DNA from: an uncultured Myxococcales bacterium
GTDB taxonomy: Bacteria > Myxococcota_A > UBA9042
Direction of reading: 5' to 3'
NCBI GenBank assembly: GCA_903842345.1
Contig: CAIMLR010000008.1
Coordinates: forward strand, 1 to 64,000
Length of the DNA: 64,000 nt
Shown here: positions 24,440 through 32,589 of the stretch, one piece after another
How positions within the stretch are numbered: the first letter of the stretch is position 1
Layout: each line of letters opens with the position of its first letter
Translations under genes and position numbers: made by a program
Notes under the pieces: generated by a model
What the model was told of the DNA's origin: nothing
Database searches by the model: none
The model's input: the letters and a program-made list of their open reading frames with translations, nothing else

Positions 24440-25837
24440 ATGAACCCGCAGTCCGCCCCGCAGTGCCCTGAACAGTGGCCCCTCTACGTGCTGGCTGGTG
24501 GCCGGAGCAGTCGTTTTGGCGCGGACAAGGCGTTGGCGCTGCTCGACGGTGAACCGCTGATCGTTCATGCCATGAAGCCGTTTGCCGCGCTGGCGGGACC
24601 ACCTGTCGCGGTCGTCGATCGCGTCGATCGCCTTGCGCCGCTGGCGCTTCCCGTCGTCGTCGACCGCGAACCGCTGTGCGGTCCGGCGCATGGTTTGCTC
24701 ACGGCGCTGCGGCATCGTCGGGACGGTTGGTTGTGGCTCGCGCCGTGCGACGTCCTGGGCATGGACCCCGCGTGGCTGGCGGGTCTCGCGGCGCATGCGC
24801 GCCTGACCCCGCGTGGAACGTGCGCAGTGGCGTGGCGCGACGATCGGTGGCAACCGCTCCCGAGCCTGTGGCACACGGACGCGCTGCCGATCGTCCAAAC
24901 CGCGCTGGCGCAAGGCCGCGATGCGCTGTGGCGGCTGCTGGATGACGTGCACGCCGTGGCGGTCCCGCTCCCCGCGGCGTGGTCGCAAGTGCAGCGCATC
25001 GACACGCAGGCGGCGCTCCAGCAGGTGGCCCACGCGCGCCAGATGGTGCAGCGCCGCGCGGTGCTCCACGTTCGCGACAGCCAAGCGGAGACGGTGATGG
25101 ATGCGCTCGCGGTCGAGGCGCCGCTGCAGATTGGCCTGTCGCAAGGCGCGCGCCACCGGAACCTGGGCATCACGCTGCGAACCCCGGGCGATGACGTCGC
25201 CCTCGCGGTGGGGCTGGCGCTCGCTGAAGGCGCGATCCGCGTGGCGGGCGATTTCCTGCGCGCGGAGCCAACGTCGGACGCCGTGACGCTGCACCTGAGC
25301 GACTCCGCGCCGCCGCCGATCGAGGCGCACGAGCGTCTGCGGATGGCGAGCGCGGCGTGCGGTGCGTGCGGCAAGGCGGAGTTGGATGTGACGGACGTTG
25401 TTTCCCACGTGGCGTCGGCGGACTTCAAGGTGCCCTTGGCGCTGCTCCAGCGGCTCCCCGATGTGCTGCGGGCGCGGCAGGAAGGCTTCGCGGCGACGGG
25501 GGCGCTCCATGCCGCTGGGCTGTTCAATGCGTCGGGCGAACTGCTGGATGTGCGAGAGGACGTGGGCCGCCACAACGCCGTGGACAAGCTGCTGGGTGCC
25601 GCGCTGCTCGCTGGCCGCCTGCCGCTGCACGCGCACATCCTGGTGTTGAGCGGCCGCGCGGCCTTTGAACTGCTGCAGAAGGCCGCGATGGCGGGGCTGC
25701 CGGTTGTGGTTGCGGTCGGCGCGCCGTCCTCGCTTGCGGTCGACGTGGCCGGGAAGGCCGGCATCACGCTGCTTGGGTTCGTGCGGCCAGAGCGCGCCAA
25801 CGTGTACACGCACCCGGAGCGGGTGCAAATGCCGTGA
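24440..25837 (+). CDS. MobA-FdhD fusion protein (molybdenum cofactor maturation)
   Basis: The ATG at 24440 (ACGGAG upstream) gives 465 residues; the longer ORF-track start runs through non-coding sequence. Residues 1-190 are a MobA-type molybdenum cofactor guanylyltransferase with the nucleotide-binding loop LAGGRSSRFGADK (18-30) and DREPLCGPAHGL. Residues 200-465 are an FdhD-type sulfurtransferase needed for formate dehydrogenase: the CGACG motif at 307-311 carries the two sulfur-transfer cysteines, followed by GFAATGALHAAGLF and EDVGRHNAVDKLLG (373-386). MobA makes the guanine dinucleotide cofactor that FdhD helps sulfurate, so the fusion joins two successive steps. The substrate enzyme, a formate dehydrogenase or relative, is not in this window. 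Confidence 0.9.
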   Translation: MNPQSAPQCPEQWPLYVLAGGRSSRFGADKALALLDGEPLIVHAMKPFAALAGPPVAVVDRVDRLAPLALPVVVDREPLCGPAHGLLTALRHRRDGWLWLAPCDVLGMDPAWLAGLAAHARLTPRGTCAVAWRDDRWQPLPSLWHTDALPIVQTALAQGRDALWRLLDDVHAVAVPLPAAWSQVQRIDTQAALQQVAHARQMVQRRAVLHVRDSQAETVMDALAVEAPLQIGLSQGARHRNLGITLRTPGDDVALAVGLALAEGAIRVAGDFLRAEPTSDAVTLHLSDSAPPPIEAHERLRMASAACGACGKAELDVTDVVSHVASADFKVPLALLQRLPDVLRARQEGFAATGALHAAGLFNASGELLDVREDVGRHNAVDKLLGAALLAGRLPLHAHILVLSGRAAFELLQKAAMAGLPVVVAVGAPSSLAVDVAGKAGITLLGFVRPERANVYTHPERVQMP

Positions 25838-25946
25838 GCGAGCTTGCGACGGTCCTCGGAGCGATCCGCCGCCGCCGTTGCCCATCTTGCGAATCCGTGG
25901 CATCTGTCGTCGCGCCGTCGCCCGTCTCGTCGGCACAAGGCCTCCC

Positions 25947-28262
25947 ATGTTTGCCACACGTTTTTGCCAGCCTTCCCCGTTCTCCGCTCTCCTCCTCGCT
26001 GCCGTGTGTGCGCTCGTGGGCTGCGGTTCATCGGCCGGGGCAGGCGGTGGAACCGTCGTCCTTGCTGATGCCGAGTCGGACGTCGCGGTCGCCGATTCTG
26101 ACGACGCCGCCGGGACGGACGCTGCAACGGGCACGGATGCCGCGGCCGACGCGGCGACGGACCAACCCGATGCGCTGGCGGATGCCGCCGACGTCGCGGA
26201 CACCGCAGGGACCGACGCGCTTGGCGCCGATGCGACCGACGATGCCGCGGCCGACGCGCTCGGCGACGATGTGACTGTGGCCGTCGATGCGGAGGGCGAC
26301 GTCGGTTCAGACGCCGCGCCCCTGTGCCTGGATGCGACGTCGTGTGACGACGGTGACGCGTGCACGACCGACACCTGCGCGATCACGGGCTGTCTCCATG
26401 CGCCGATCGCCAATTGCACGCCCGGTCCCGTGCCGTGCGACGCCAAGACGCCGTGCAAGTCCGGTTTGTGCGACCTCGCGAGCAACACCTGCGTCGCCTG
26501 CCTCGCCTCGGCCGATTGCGCGGGCGCCGAGGCGTGCAGCAGCCACGTGTGCGTCGCGATCCTGACGTGCGCCACCGACGTCGCGTGCAAGGCCAGCAAG
26601 CAAGTGTGTGAAAAGACTGCGGGCATCTGCGTGGACTGCCTGACGGTCGACGACTGTGGCACCGGCCAAGCGTGCGTCGACCACGCGTGCGTCGCCGCGA
26701 CGCCGTGCAAGTCGTCCAAGGAATGCATTGCGGTCTGCGACATGGTCGGCGGCGTGTGCGTGGAGTGCCTCGTCGACACGGATTGCCTCGCCAGCCAGTT
26801 CTGCAGCGGCGATCACAAGTGCTTGTCCGACGTCTGCACCGGCCCCGCGTGCGGCCAGGGCGGCACGCTCTTTGCCTGCAACGCCAATGGCAGCGCCTTC
26901 GCGCCCGGCGCATCGTGCGAGGACGGCAACCTCTGCACGGCGGATTCCTGTCTGGCCAACAGCGGCTGCGTCCACTTGCCCGGCGGCGCGACCTGCACCG
27001 ACGGCTCCGTCTGCACCCAAGGCGACGCCTGCGCGGATGGCAAATGCGCCGCGGGCAGCGCGATCAGCTGCGACGATCAGAATCCGTGCACAGTCGACAG
27101 CTGCAACCCCGTCAGCGGCTGCCAGCACGCCGACGGCGCCGAGGGCACGCCGTGCTCCGACGGCAATGTGTGCACGTTCAGCGACGCGTGCCTGGTCGGA
27201 GTCTGCGTGGGCGCGGCCGGCAAATGCGACGACAGCAACGCCTGCACCGACGACAGCTGCAATCCCGCGATTGGCTGCGTCTTCCTCGCCAACGCCAAGC
27301 CCTGCGACGACAACAACCCGTGCACGGTCGAGGACATCTGCCTGAGCGGCGCCTGCAATGCCGGCAAGCCCGCGCTCTGCGACGACGCCAACAGCTGCAC
27401 GGACAACAGCTGCGTGCCCGCGACCGGCTGCGTGTTCCTGCCCAACGCGGTCACGTGCTCGGACGGCAACGCGTGCAGCGCGGTCGACACCTGCGGCAAC
27501 GGCAAGTGCATCAGCGGCGCGGGCTGCAACGACGGCGACCCGTGCACGGCAGACACGTGCGACCCCGCGGTCGGCTGCAGCTACACCAAGAACGCGTGCG
27601 ACGACGGCGACGCGTGCACGGTCGACAGCTGTGATCCCAAGACGGGCGCCTGCAGCAACACGGCCGCGGCGAACTGCTGCAGCGCCGGCAAAGTGCTCTA
27701 CGACCGCAATTTTGACGATGGCGCCACGACCAACTTCGTCGTCAGCAACTCCAGCGGCAGCGCGACAAAGGGCTGGCAGATCTGGACCAACGCCAAACAG
27801 GCGCACTCGCCCAAGAACGCGCTGTGGTACGGCGACGTGGCGCAGGGAAATTACGACATCGGCGGCGCGTTCGGTCCGTCCAACAGCGGCACGGCGTCCA
27901 TCGGGCCGATCGCCATCCCCGCGACGTTGCCGGCCGGCGCGACGCTGCAAGTGAGCGCGTGGGTGTTCCTCGAAGTCGAGACGTGCGTCGACTTTGACAA
28001 GTTCACAATCAGCGCGACAAATGGCGCCAAGACCTTGCAATTGTGGAGCAAGAGCCAGTTGCCCGCTGGCGCCCCACCGTCGGCCAACTGCTCCGCGCAC
28101 ATCACGCTGCCCACGGGCTGGCTGCAGCTCAAGCTGGACTTGCCGTTTGCCGCGGGTGATTTTGTCACGCTGAAGTTCGCTTTTGACACCGTCGATAATC
28201 AGTACAACACGACGAGCGGCGTGTTCATGGACGATTTGCAGATCCTGCAGCAGTGCAAGTAG
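25947..28262 (+). CDS. Cys-rich lipoprotein with a C-terminal jelly-roll domain
   Basis: The ATG at 25947 (AAGG eight bases upstream) gives 771 residues and a lipoprotein signal (lipobox LVGC, Cys26). An Asp/Ala linker (about 30-125) is followed by Cys-rich repeats. The first group is of the type CxSGLCDLASNTCVACLASA; the later ones are CDDGNxCTxDxC units. Residues about 585-771 form a beta-sandwich like a MAM or immune-inhibitor jelly roll (NALWYGDVAQGNYDIGGAFG; FMDDLQI at the end). This tip shares the ALWYGxxxxGNYDxGG block with the giant lipoprotein at 16026-21158. I infer a surface stalk with a carbohydrate- or protein-binding head. It is convergent with the kinase gene, leaving only six bases between stops. 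Confidence 0.85.
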   Translation: MFATRFCQPSPFSALLLAAVCALVGCGSSAGAGGGTVVLADAESDVAVADSDDAAGTDAATGTDAAADAATDQPDALADAADVADTAGTDALGADATDDAAADALGDDVTVAVDAEGDVGSDAAPLCLDATSCDDGDACTTDTCAITGCLHAPIANCTPGPVPCDAKTPCKSGLCDLASNTCVACLASADCAGAEACSSHVCVAILTCATDVACKASKQVCEKTAGICVDCLTVDDCGTGQACVDHACVAATPCKSSKECIAVCDMVGGVCVECLVDTDCLASQFCSGDHKCLSDVCTGPACGQGGTLFACNANGSAFAPGASCEDGNLCTADSCLANSGCVHLPGGATCTDGSVCTQGDACADGKCAAGSAISCDDQNPCTVDSCNPVSGCQHADGAEGTPCSDGNVCTFSDACLVGVCVGAAGKCDDSNACTDDSCNPAIGCVFLANAKPCDDNNPCTVEDICLSGACNAGKPALCDDANSCTDNSCVPATGCVFLPNAVTCSDGNACSAVDTCGNGKCISGAGCNDGDPCTADTCDPAVGCSYTKNACDDGDACTVDSCDPKTGACSNTAAANCCSAGKVLYDRNFDDGATTNFVVSNSSGSATKGWQIWTNAKQAHSPKNALWYGDVAQGNYDIGGAFGPSNSGTASIGPIAIPATLPAGATLQVSAWVFLEVETCVDFDKFTISATNGAKTLQLWSKSQLPAGAPPSANCSAHITLPTGWLQLKLDLPFAAGDFVTLKFAFDTVDNQYNTTSGVFMDDLQILQQCK

Positions 28263-28268
28263 CCGGGA

Positions 28269-29639
28269 TCACTCGCGCGCCATCAGCGCCGCCAGCGTTC
28301 CGAGGACAATCGCCACGAGCCAGACAAACGTCGTCGCTGTCAGCAGCGCTGGGCTCGCCGGCTGCACGCCGCGGTCCGGCCCCGGATACAGCGCCAGCGG
28401 CTGCGGCTTGACCTCCACGACTTCCGGCATTCGCCAATCAGCGGGCGGCAGCGGATGGGCGATCGGCGGCAGCTCCCGCGGCGGCGCAACAACGGGCTTC
28501 GCCGGCACCGGCTTGGGGTGCACAAGGCTCGGCGGCTCGCGGACCTGCGCCACGCTGGACGGCTGCATCGCCCGCAGCGGCGGCGTCAGGTGCGGGCGGG
28601 TCATCTCAATCTGCTCCGCCAGCTTCGCTTTCTGCGCCGCGGCCTGGACGCGATGCGAGGAATGCCACCGCTTGTCGTCCGGTCCATGCAGCGGCTCCGG
28701 CGGCCGATCGTCCGGGACCTGATTCTGTTCGCGCAGCCACGCCCCCAGCGCATCGCGATCCGCGCGCAACCCGCACGCTTCCATCGCCGCCAGGAGCGCC
28801 TCGCGCATCGCCCGCCCGGTCTGGTAGCGCGCGTTCACGTCCGTCGCCAGCGCCGTCGTGACCACCTGCCGCAACGGCGCGGGAATCCGCAGTTCCGCGT
28901 CGCTCGGCCACTTCCATCGGCCCGCGGCGACGGTCTCCAGCAAGTGCAGGGCGTCGTCATCGTCATACAGCGGCTGCGTGCACAGCGCTTCGTAGAGCAG
29001 GATGCCGGCGCTGAAGAGATCGCTGCGGTGGTCGACCCGCTCCCCGCGCGCCTGCTCCGGGCTCATGTAGTAGACCTTGCCTTTGATGGTCCCGGTCTGG
29101 GTGTAGCTTGTCCGCTCCTTGGCGCGGGCGATGCCAAAGTCGCCGAGCTTGACCTCGCCCAGCCAGGACAACAGCACGTTCTGCGGGCTGACGTCCCGGT
29201 GCACAATGCCGAGCGGCTGGCCGTTTTCGTCGCGGCGACTGTGGGCGTGATCGAGCCCGGCGCAGACTTCAGCGACGATGAAGCCGGCAAAAGCTTGCGG
29301 CAACGCCAGGCCCCGGCTGTAGATCCGCTGCAGCATCTGGAACAAGTCCGTGCCTTCCACGAGCTCAAACGCGATGTAGCAACTGCCCTCCACCTCGCCC
29401 GTATCGAGGATTTGCACGATGTTGGGATGCGAGAGCCGGCTGACGATGCGCGCCTCGTCGGCGATCATCTTGGTGAACCATTCGTCCTGGCTGTATTCCG
29501 GGAGGATGCGCTTGATGGCGACCGCACGCGAAAAGCCGCCTGGGCCTTCAACCGTGGCGCGAAAGACCTCCGCCATGCCGCCGCGACCGAGCCGTTGCTG
29601 CAGAAAGTATCGGCCATACTGGCTGGGAAGTTCGCTCAT
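28269..29639 (-). CDS. Eukaryotic-type Ser/Thr protein kinase with a C-terminal membrane segment
   Basis: The start is the ATG at 29639 (GTG at 29645 is possible), giving 456 residues. The kinase domain spans about residues 10-280: glycine loop LGRGGMAEVF, VAIK with Lys43, catalytic loop HRDVSPQN (His147-Asp149; the usual Lys is Ser, as often seen in myxobacterial kinases), DFG at 167-169 and MSPEQARG. A Pro-rich linker follows, then one transmembrane segment at about 432-454 (FVWLVAIVLGTLAALMA) that anchors the kinase in the inner membrane with almost no periplasmic sensor. It is divergent from the beta-oxidation fusion gene. Substrates are unknown. Confidence 0.9.
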   Translation of the reverse strand: MSELPSQYGRYFLQQRLGRGGMAEVFRATVEGPGGFSRAVAIKRILPEYSQDEWFTKMIADEARIVSRLSHPNIVQILDTGEVEGSCYIAFELVEGTDLFQMLQRIYSRGLALPQAFAGFIVAEVCAGLDHAHSRRDENGQPLGIVHRDVSPQNVLLSWLGEVKLGDFGIARAKERTSYTQTGTIKGKVYYMSPEQARGERVDHRSDLFSAGILLYEALCTQPLYDDDDALHLLETVAAGRWKWPSDAELRIPAPLRQVVTTALATDVNARYQTGRAMREALLAAMEACGLRADRDALGAWLREQNQVPDDRPPEPLHGPDDKRWHSSHRVQAAAQKAKLAEQIEMTRPHLTPPLRAMQPSSVAQVREPPSLVHPKPVPAKPVVAPPRELPPIAHPLPPADWRMPEVVEVKPQPLALYPGPDRGVQPASPALLTATTFVWLVAIVLGTLAALMARE

Positions 29640-29707
29640 CGCCACTCAGCATAGCCCGAAGGCGCCCGCCGGGAAACACGAGCGCGACGGTTCTGTGACG
29701 CGTCTGC

Positions 29708-29736
29708 TTGCGATACCGACTGTGCCAACCTAGCAT
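29708..29736 (+). promoter_or_regulatory. Candidate promoter for the hydroxyacyl-CoA dehydrogenase fusion gene
   Basis: TTGCGA and TAGCAT, each a 4/6 match, are separated by exactly 17 bases and lie 37-65 bases upstream of the ATG at 29773. It is a by-eye match only. Confidence 0.3.
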
Positions 29737-29772
29737 GCGCATCGGTTTGCCCGCCCACCTTGAGGATCCACA

Positions 29773-31833
29773 ATGCCTGTTACGTTTGCCAACCGCACGA
29801 TTTCCCACGTCGCCGTCATCGGTTCTGGCCAGATTGGCCCCGATATCGCGCTGCATTTTGCCAAGGTGCTGGACGCCACGCGCGTGACCGTCGTCGACGT
29901 CAGCGAAGCGGCGCTCGCAGCGGGCAAGGCGCGCACGTGGAAGAAGATCGACAAGGGCGCGGAAACGGGCGCTTTCAAGCCCGCGCAAGTCGAGGCGATG
30001 AAGGCTGCGCTGACGTTCACAAGCGATTACGGCGCGATTGCCGGCGCGGATTTGGTCGTCGAAGCGGCGACGGAAGATGAAGGCCTGAAGGGCCGGATCT
30101 TCGCGCAGATCGAGAAGCTCGTCGCGCCCAACGCGATCCTGCTGTCCAACAGCTCGCACCTGGAGCCGGAGCGGATCTTCGCGACGCTGCACGACAAGAG
30201 CCGCGCGGCCGTGGCCCACTATTTCTTTCCGGCGGAGCGCAACCTGGTCGTGGAAATCGTCACCGGCGATGACACTGCGCCTGAGATCACCGCGTGGCTG
30301 ATGCTGTTCTACGAGGTGATTGGCAAGCTGCCGATCCCCGTGAAATCGCGCTATGGCTACGCTGCGGACCCGATTTTTGAAGGCATCTTTCAAGCCGCCT
30401 GCCTGTGCGTGGAAGAGGGCCTGGGCACCGTCAAGGAAGTCGACTGGGCGGCGCGCGAGGCGTTGGGCATGACGGTCGGGCCGTTCACGGCGATGAACCT
30501 GACGGGCGGCAATCCGATCACGCAGCATGGCCTGGACACGATGCACGAGCGCTTCGCCACCCGCGAATGGTCGTCGCCGTGGTACAAATCCCCCAAGCTG
30601 CTCAATGACTTGCTGGCCGACCAGGGCGCGGCAGGCAAGTGGCACACGGCGGGTCGCGGTGAGGTCGTGTCGCTGGAACCCGGCCAGAATCGCAAGATCA
30701 TTGACGCCCTGCGCGGCGCGTATCTGTGCCTGACGTATGGCATTCTCGACACGGGGATCATCAAGCTGGGCGACTACGAGCTGTGCATTGAGACCGCGCT
30801 GGACCTGAAGGGACCGTGCCGTCTGGCCAATGAACTGGGCGTGGACAATGCGCTGAAGCTCGTGGAGCAGTACTGCGCGGGCCACGAGACGATGTCGGTG
30901 CCGCGCTCGCTGCGTTTGCAGGTCATCAACGCGCGGCCGTTTGAGCCGTCGCCGATGGTGCTGGAGGATCGCCAGACGCCCGATGGCATCGTGCGGCTCA
31001 TTCGCATCCGCCGGCCCAAGGTGCTGAATGCGCTGAATCACCTGACCTACGAGAAGATCGCGGAAGCGGTGGCGGGCGTGCTGAGCGATCCGCGCGTGCT
31101 GGGTGCGGTCATCTCCGGCTACGGCACCAAAGCGTTCATCTCCGGCGCGGACATCCATGCGCTGCGCAAGATCGAGACGCCCGATGACGGCTACGCGATC
31201 GCCAAACTGGCGCAGGACGTCGAGCGCGTGATTGCGCTCAGCCCCAAGCCGATTGTTGCGGCGATCAACGGCCTCGCGTTTGGCGGTGGTCTGGAACTGG
31301 CGATGGCCTGCCATCAGCGCGTCGCCGTCGCCAAGCAGAAAGTCCTGTGCGGGCTGCCGGAAGTAAACCTCGGCATCATCCCGGCGGCGGGCGGCACGCA
31401 GCGGTTGCCCCGGCTGATCGGTCTGGATCGCGCCCAGGTGCTGCTGCGGACGGGGGGCACGCTCAGTTCAGAGGAAGCGCTGTCGAGCGGTCTGGTGGCG
31501 GAATTGGCGGGTCCGGCGGAGCTCCTGTCCGTGGCGGTGAATCGCGTGGCGGCGCTGGCGGCGGGCGAGATTGCCTGGACGCAGATTGACAGCGCCTCCA
31601 TCACGGACGAGCAGGAGCCCCTGCCGCCGGTCGATATCGGTCACCGTTCCAAGGCGGTCGACGCGCTGCTCTGCGAAGCCATCAGCTGGGGCGCGGCGCA
31701 CTCGCTGGACGAAGGCCTCGCGCACGAGTTGGACGTGTTCCGGCGTATTTGCACGCTGCAGGACATGCGCATCGGCGTCGAGCACTTTGTCCAGAACGGC
31801 CCCAAGACGCCGGCGCCGTTTGTCCACGCGTAG
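29773..31833 (+). CDS. Bifunctional 3-hydroxyacyl-CoA dehydrogenase / enoyl-CoA hydratase
   Basis: A 686-residue fusion carrying out the hydration and the second oxidation of beta-oxidation. The N-terminal dehydrogenase has the NAD loop VIGSGQIGPDIA (residues 15-26), HYFFPAERNLVVEIV in place of the usual HFFNP-type catalytic block, and a C-terminal helical part up to about 390. The C-terminal crotonase domain (about 400-686) shows ISGADI for the oxyanion region, GGGLELAMACHQ and PEVNLGIIPAAGGTQRLPRL with both catalytic Glu positions kept. The order, dehydrogenase first and hydratase second, is the reverse of FadB/FadJ and like the crotonyl-CoA hydratase/3-hydroxybutyryl-CoA dehydrogenase fusions known from Archaea. 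GAGG precedes the ATG. It appears to be monocistronic. Confidence 0.88.
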   Translation: MPVTFANRTISHVAVIGSGQIGPDIALHFAKVLDATRVTVVDVSEAALAAGKARTWKKIDKGAETGAFKPAQVEAMKAALTFTSDYGAIAGADLVVEAATEDEGLKGRIFAQIEKLVAPNAILLSNSSHLEPERIFATLHDKSRAAVAHYFFPAERNLVVEIVTGDDTAPEITAWLMLFYEVIGKLPIPVKSRYGYAADPIFEGIFQAACLCVEEGLGTVKEVDWAAREALGMTVGPFTAMNLTGGNPITQHGLDTMHERFATREWSSPWYKSPKLLNDLLADQGAAGKWHTAGRGEVVSLEPGQNRKIIDALRGAYLCLTYGILDTGIIKLGDYELCIETALDLKGPCRLANELGVDNALKLVEQYCAGHETMSVPRSLRLQVINARPFEPSPMVLEDRQTPDGIVRLIRIRRPKVLNALNHLTYEKIAEAVAGVLSDPRVLGAVISGYGTKAFISGADIHALRKIETPDDGYAIAKLAQDVERVIALSPKPIVAAINGLAFGGGLELAMACHQRVAVAKQKVLCGLPEVNLGIIPAAGGTQRLPRLIGLDRAQVLLRTGGTLSSEEALSSGLVAELAGPAELLSVAVNRVAALAAGEIAWTQIDSASITDEQEPLPPVDIGHRSKAVDALLCEAISWGAAHSLDEGLAHELDVFRRICTLQDMRIGVEHFVQNGPKTPAPFVHA

Positions 31834-31905
31834 CCCGGGCTTGTCCGGCTGCGTCAGCGCCGATTCGCCCCAACGCAACGGCTCAAGCCGCCGCATGCGC
31901 CGCAC

Positions 31906-32397
31906 TCACGCGTACGCGATTCCCGCGACAACGTAGAGCCGCTCGCCGCCCGGCGTTCGCACCTTGATCTCGTCGTCCAGGCCCTTGCCCAACAGCGCCT
32001 GGCCGATGGGCGACCGGTGGCTGATTCGGCCTGTGCCCGCGTCGGTTTCGTCCTCGCCGACGATCATCCACGTCTTCCGCTCGCCCGCCTCATCCTCGAC
32101 TTGCACCGTGGCGCCAAAGAACACGCGGTCCCGGCGCGTCTGCTGGCGCGGGTCGACGATCTGCGCGGCGTCCAAGCGCTGCTCCAGAAACCGCACGCGC
32201 CGGTCGATTTCGCGCAGCCGCTTCTTGCCGTAAATGTACTCCGCGTTCTCGGATCGGTCGCCTTGCGCGGCCGCCTCCGCGACTTCCTGCACCACGCGCG
32301 GCCGCTCCCTTTTGACCAAATGACTGTGTTCCTGCCACAGCCGCTGATGGCCTTCCGGCGTGATGTAGTTGGGAATCTGCGGCTTGGGGGGTTCCAT
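31906..32397 (-). CDS. greB: Transcription elongation factor GreB
   Basis: The ATG at 32397 with AAGG six bases upstream gives 163 residues; the track start at 32412 is a GTG. The N-terminal coiled-coil half has YITPEGHQRLWQEHSHL and GDRSENAEYIYGKKRLREID, whose acidic tip region (DRSENAEY) is the Gre signature. The C-terminal half has the FKBP-like fold (SHRSPIGQALLGKGLDDEI). YGKKRLREIDRR favours GreB over GreA. Gre factors enter the RNA polymerase secondary channel and stimulate transcript cleavage in backtracked complexes. It is convergent with the fusion gene and divergent from the next lipoprotein. Confidence 0.92.
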   Translation of the reverse strand: MEPPKPQIPNYITPEGHQRLWQEHSHLVKRERPRVVQEVAEAAAQGDRSENAEYIYGKKRLREIDRRVRFLEQRLDAAQIVDPRQQTRRDRVFFGATVQVEDEAGERKTWMIVGEDETDAGTGRISHRSPIGQALLGKGLDDEIKVRTPGGERLYVVAGIAYA

Positions 32398-32427
32398 GGC
32401 AACCTTGTTCACACAATGTCACGAAGC

Positions 32428-32452
32428 TGTCATGCGCGCTAACATCATGACA
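32428..32452. promoter_or_regulatory. Inverted repeat upstream of greB
   Basis: TGTCATG-CGCGCTAACAT-CATGACA has perfect seven-base arms and an eleven-base spacer, and lies 31 bases upstream of the greB ATG. A further TGTCA direct copy sits at 32418. It may be an operator for greB, for the divergent lipoprotein gene, or both. No dedicated regulator is nearby. Confidence 0.4.
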
Positions 32453-32589
32453 TGAAACGGCTAAGTTGGTTGCTGGCGCGGATGCCCGGCGGCGTTTTGC
32501 CGGCACCCCTTGACGAGGTGCGCCAACGGGCCAACCCTGCGATGGTACGGGATAGTTGCGAGCGCAGCCAGCCCACGTTGGGGAATGCG

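Noticed and set aside
28263-28268. Terminator between the Cys-rich lipoprotein and the kinase gene
   Set aside because: Only six bases separate the stops and no inverted repeat is visible in or next to them.
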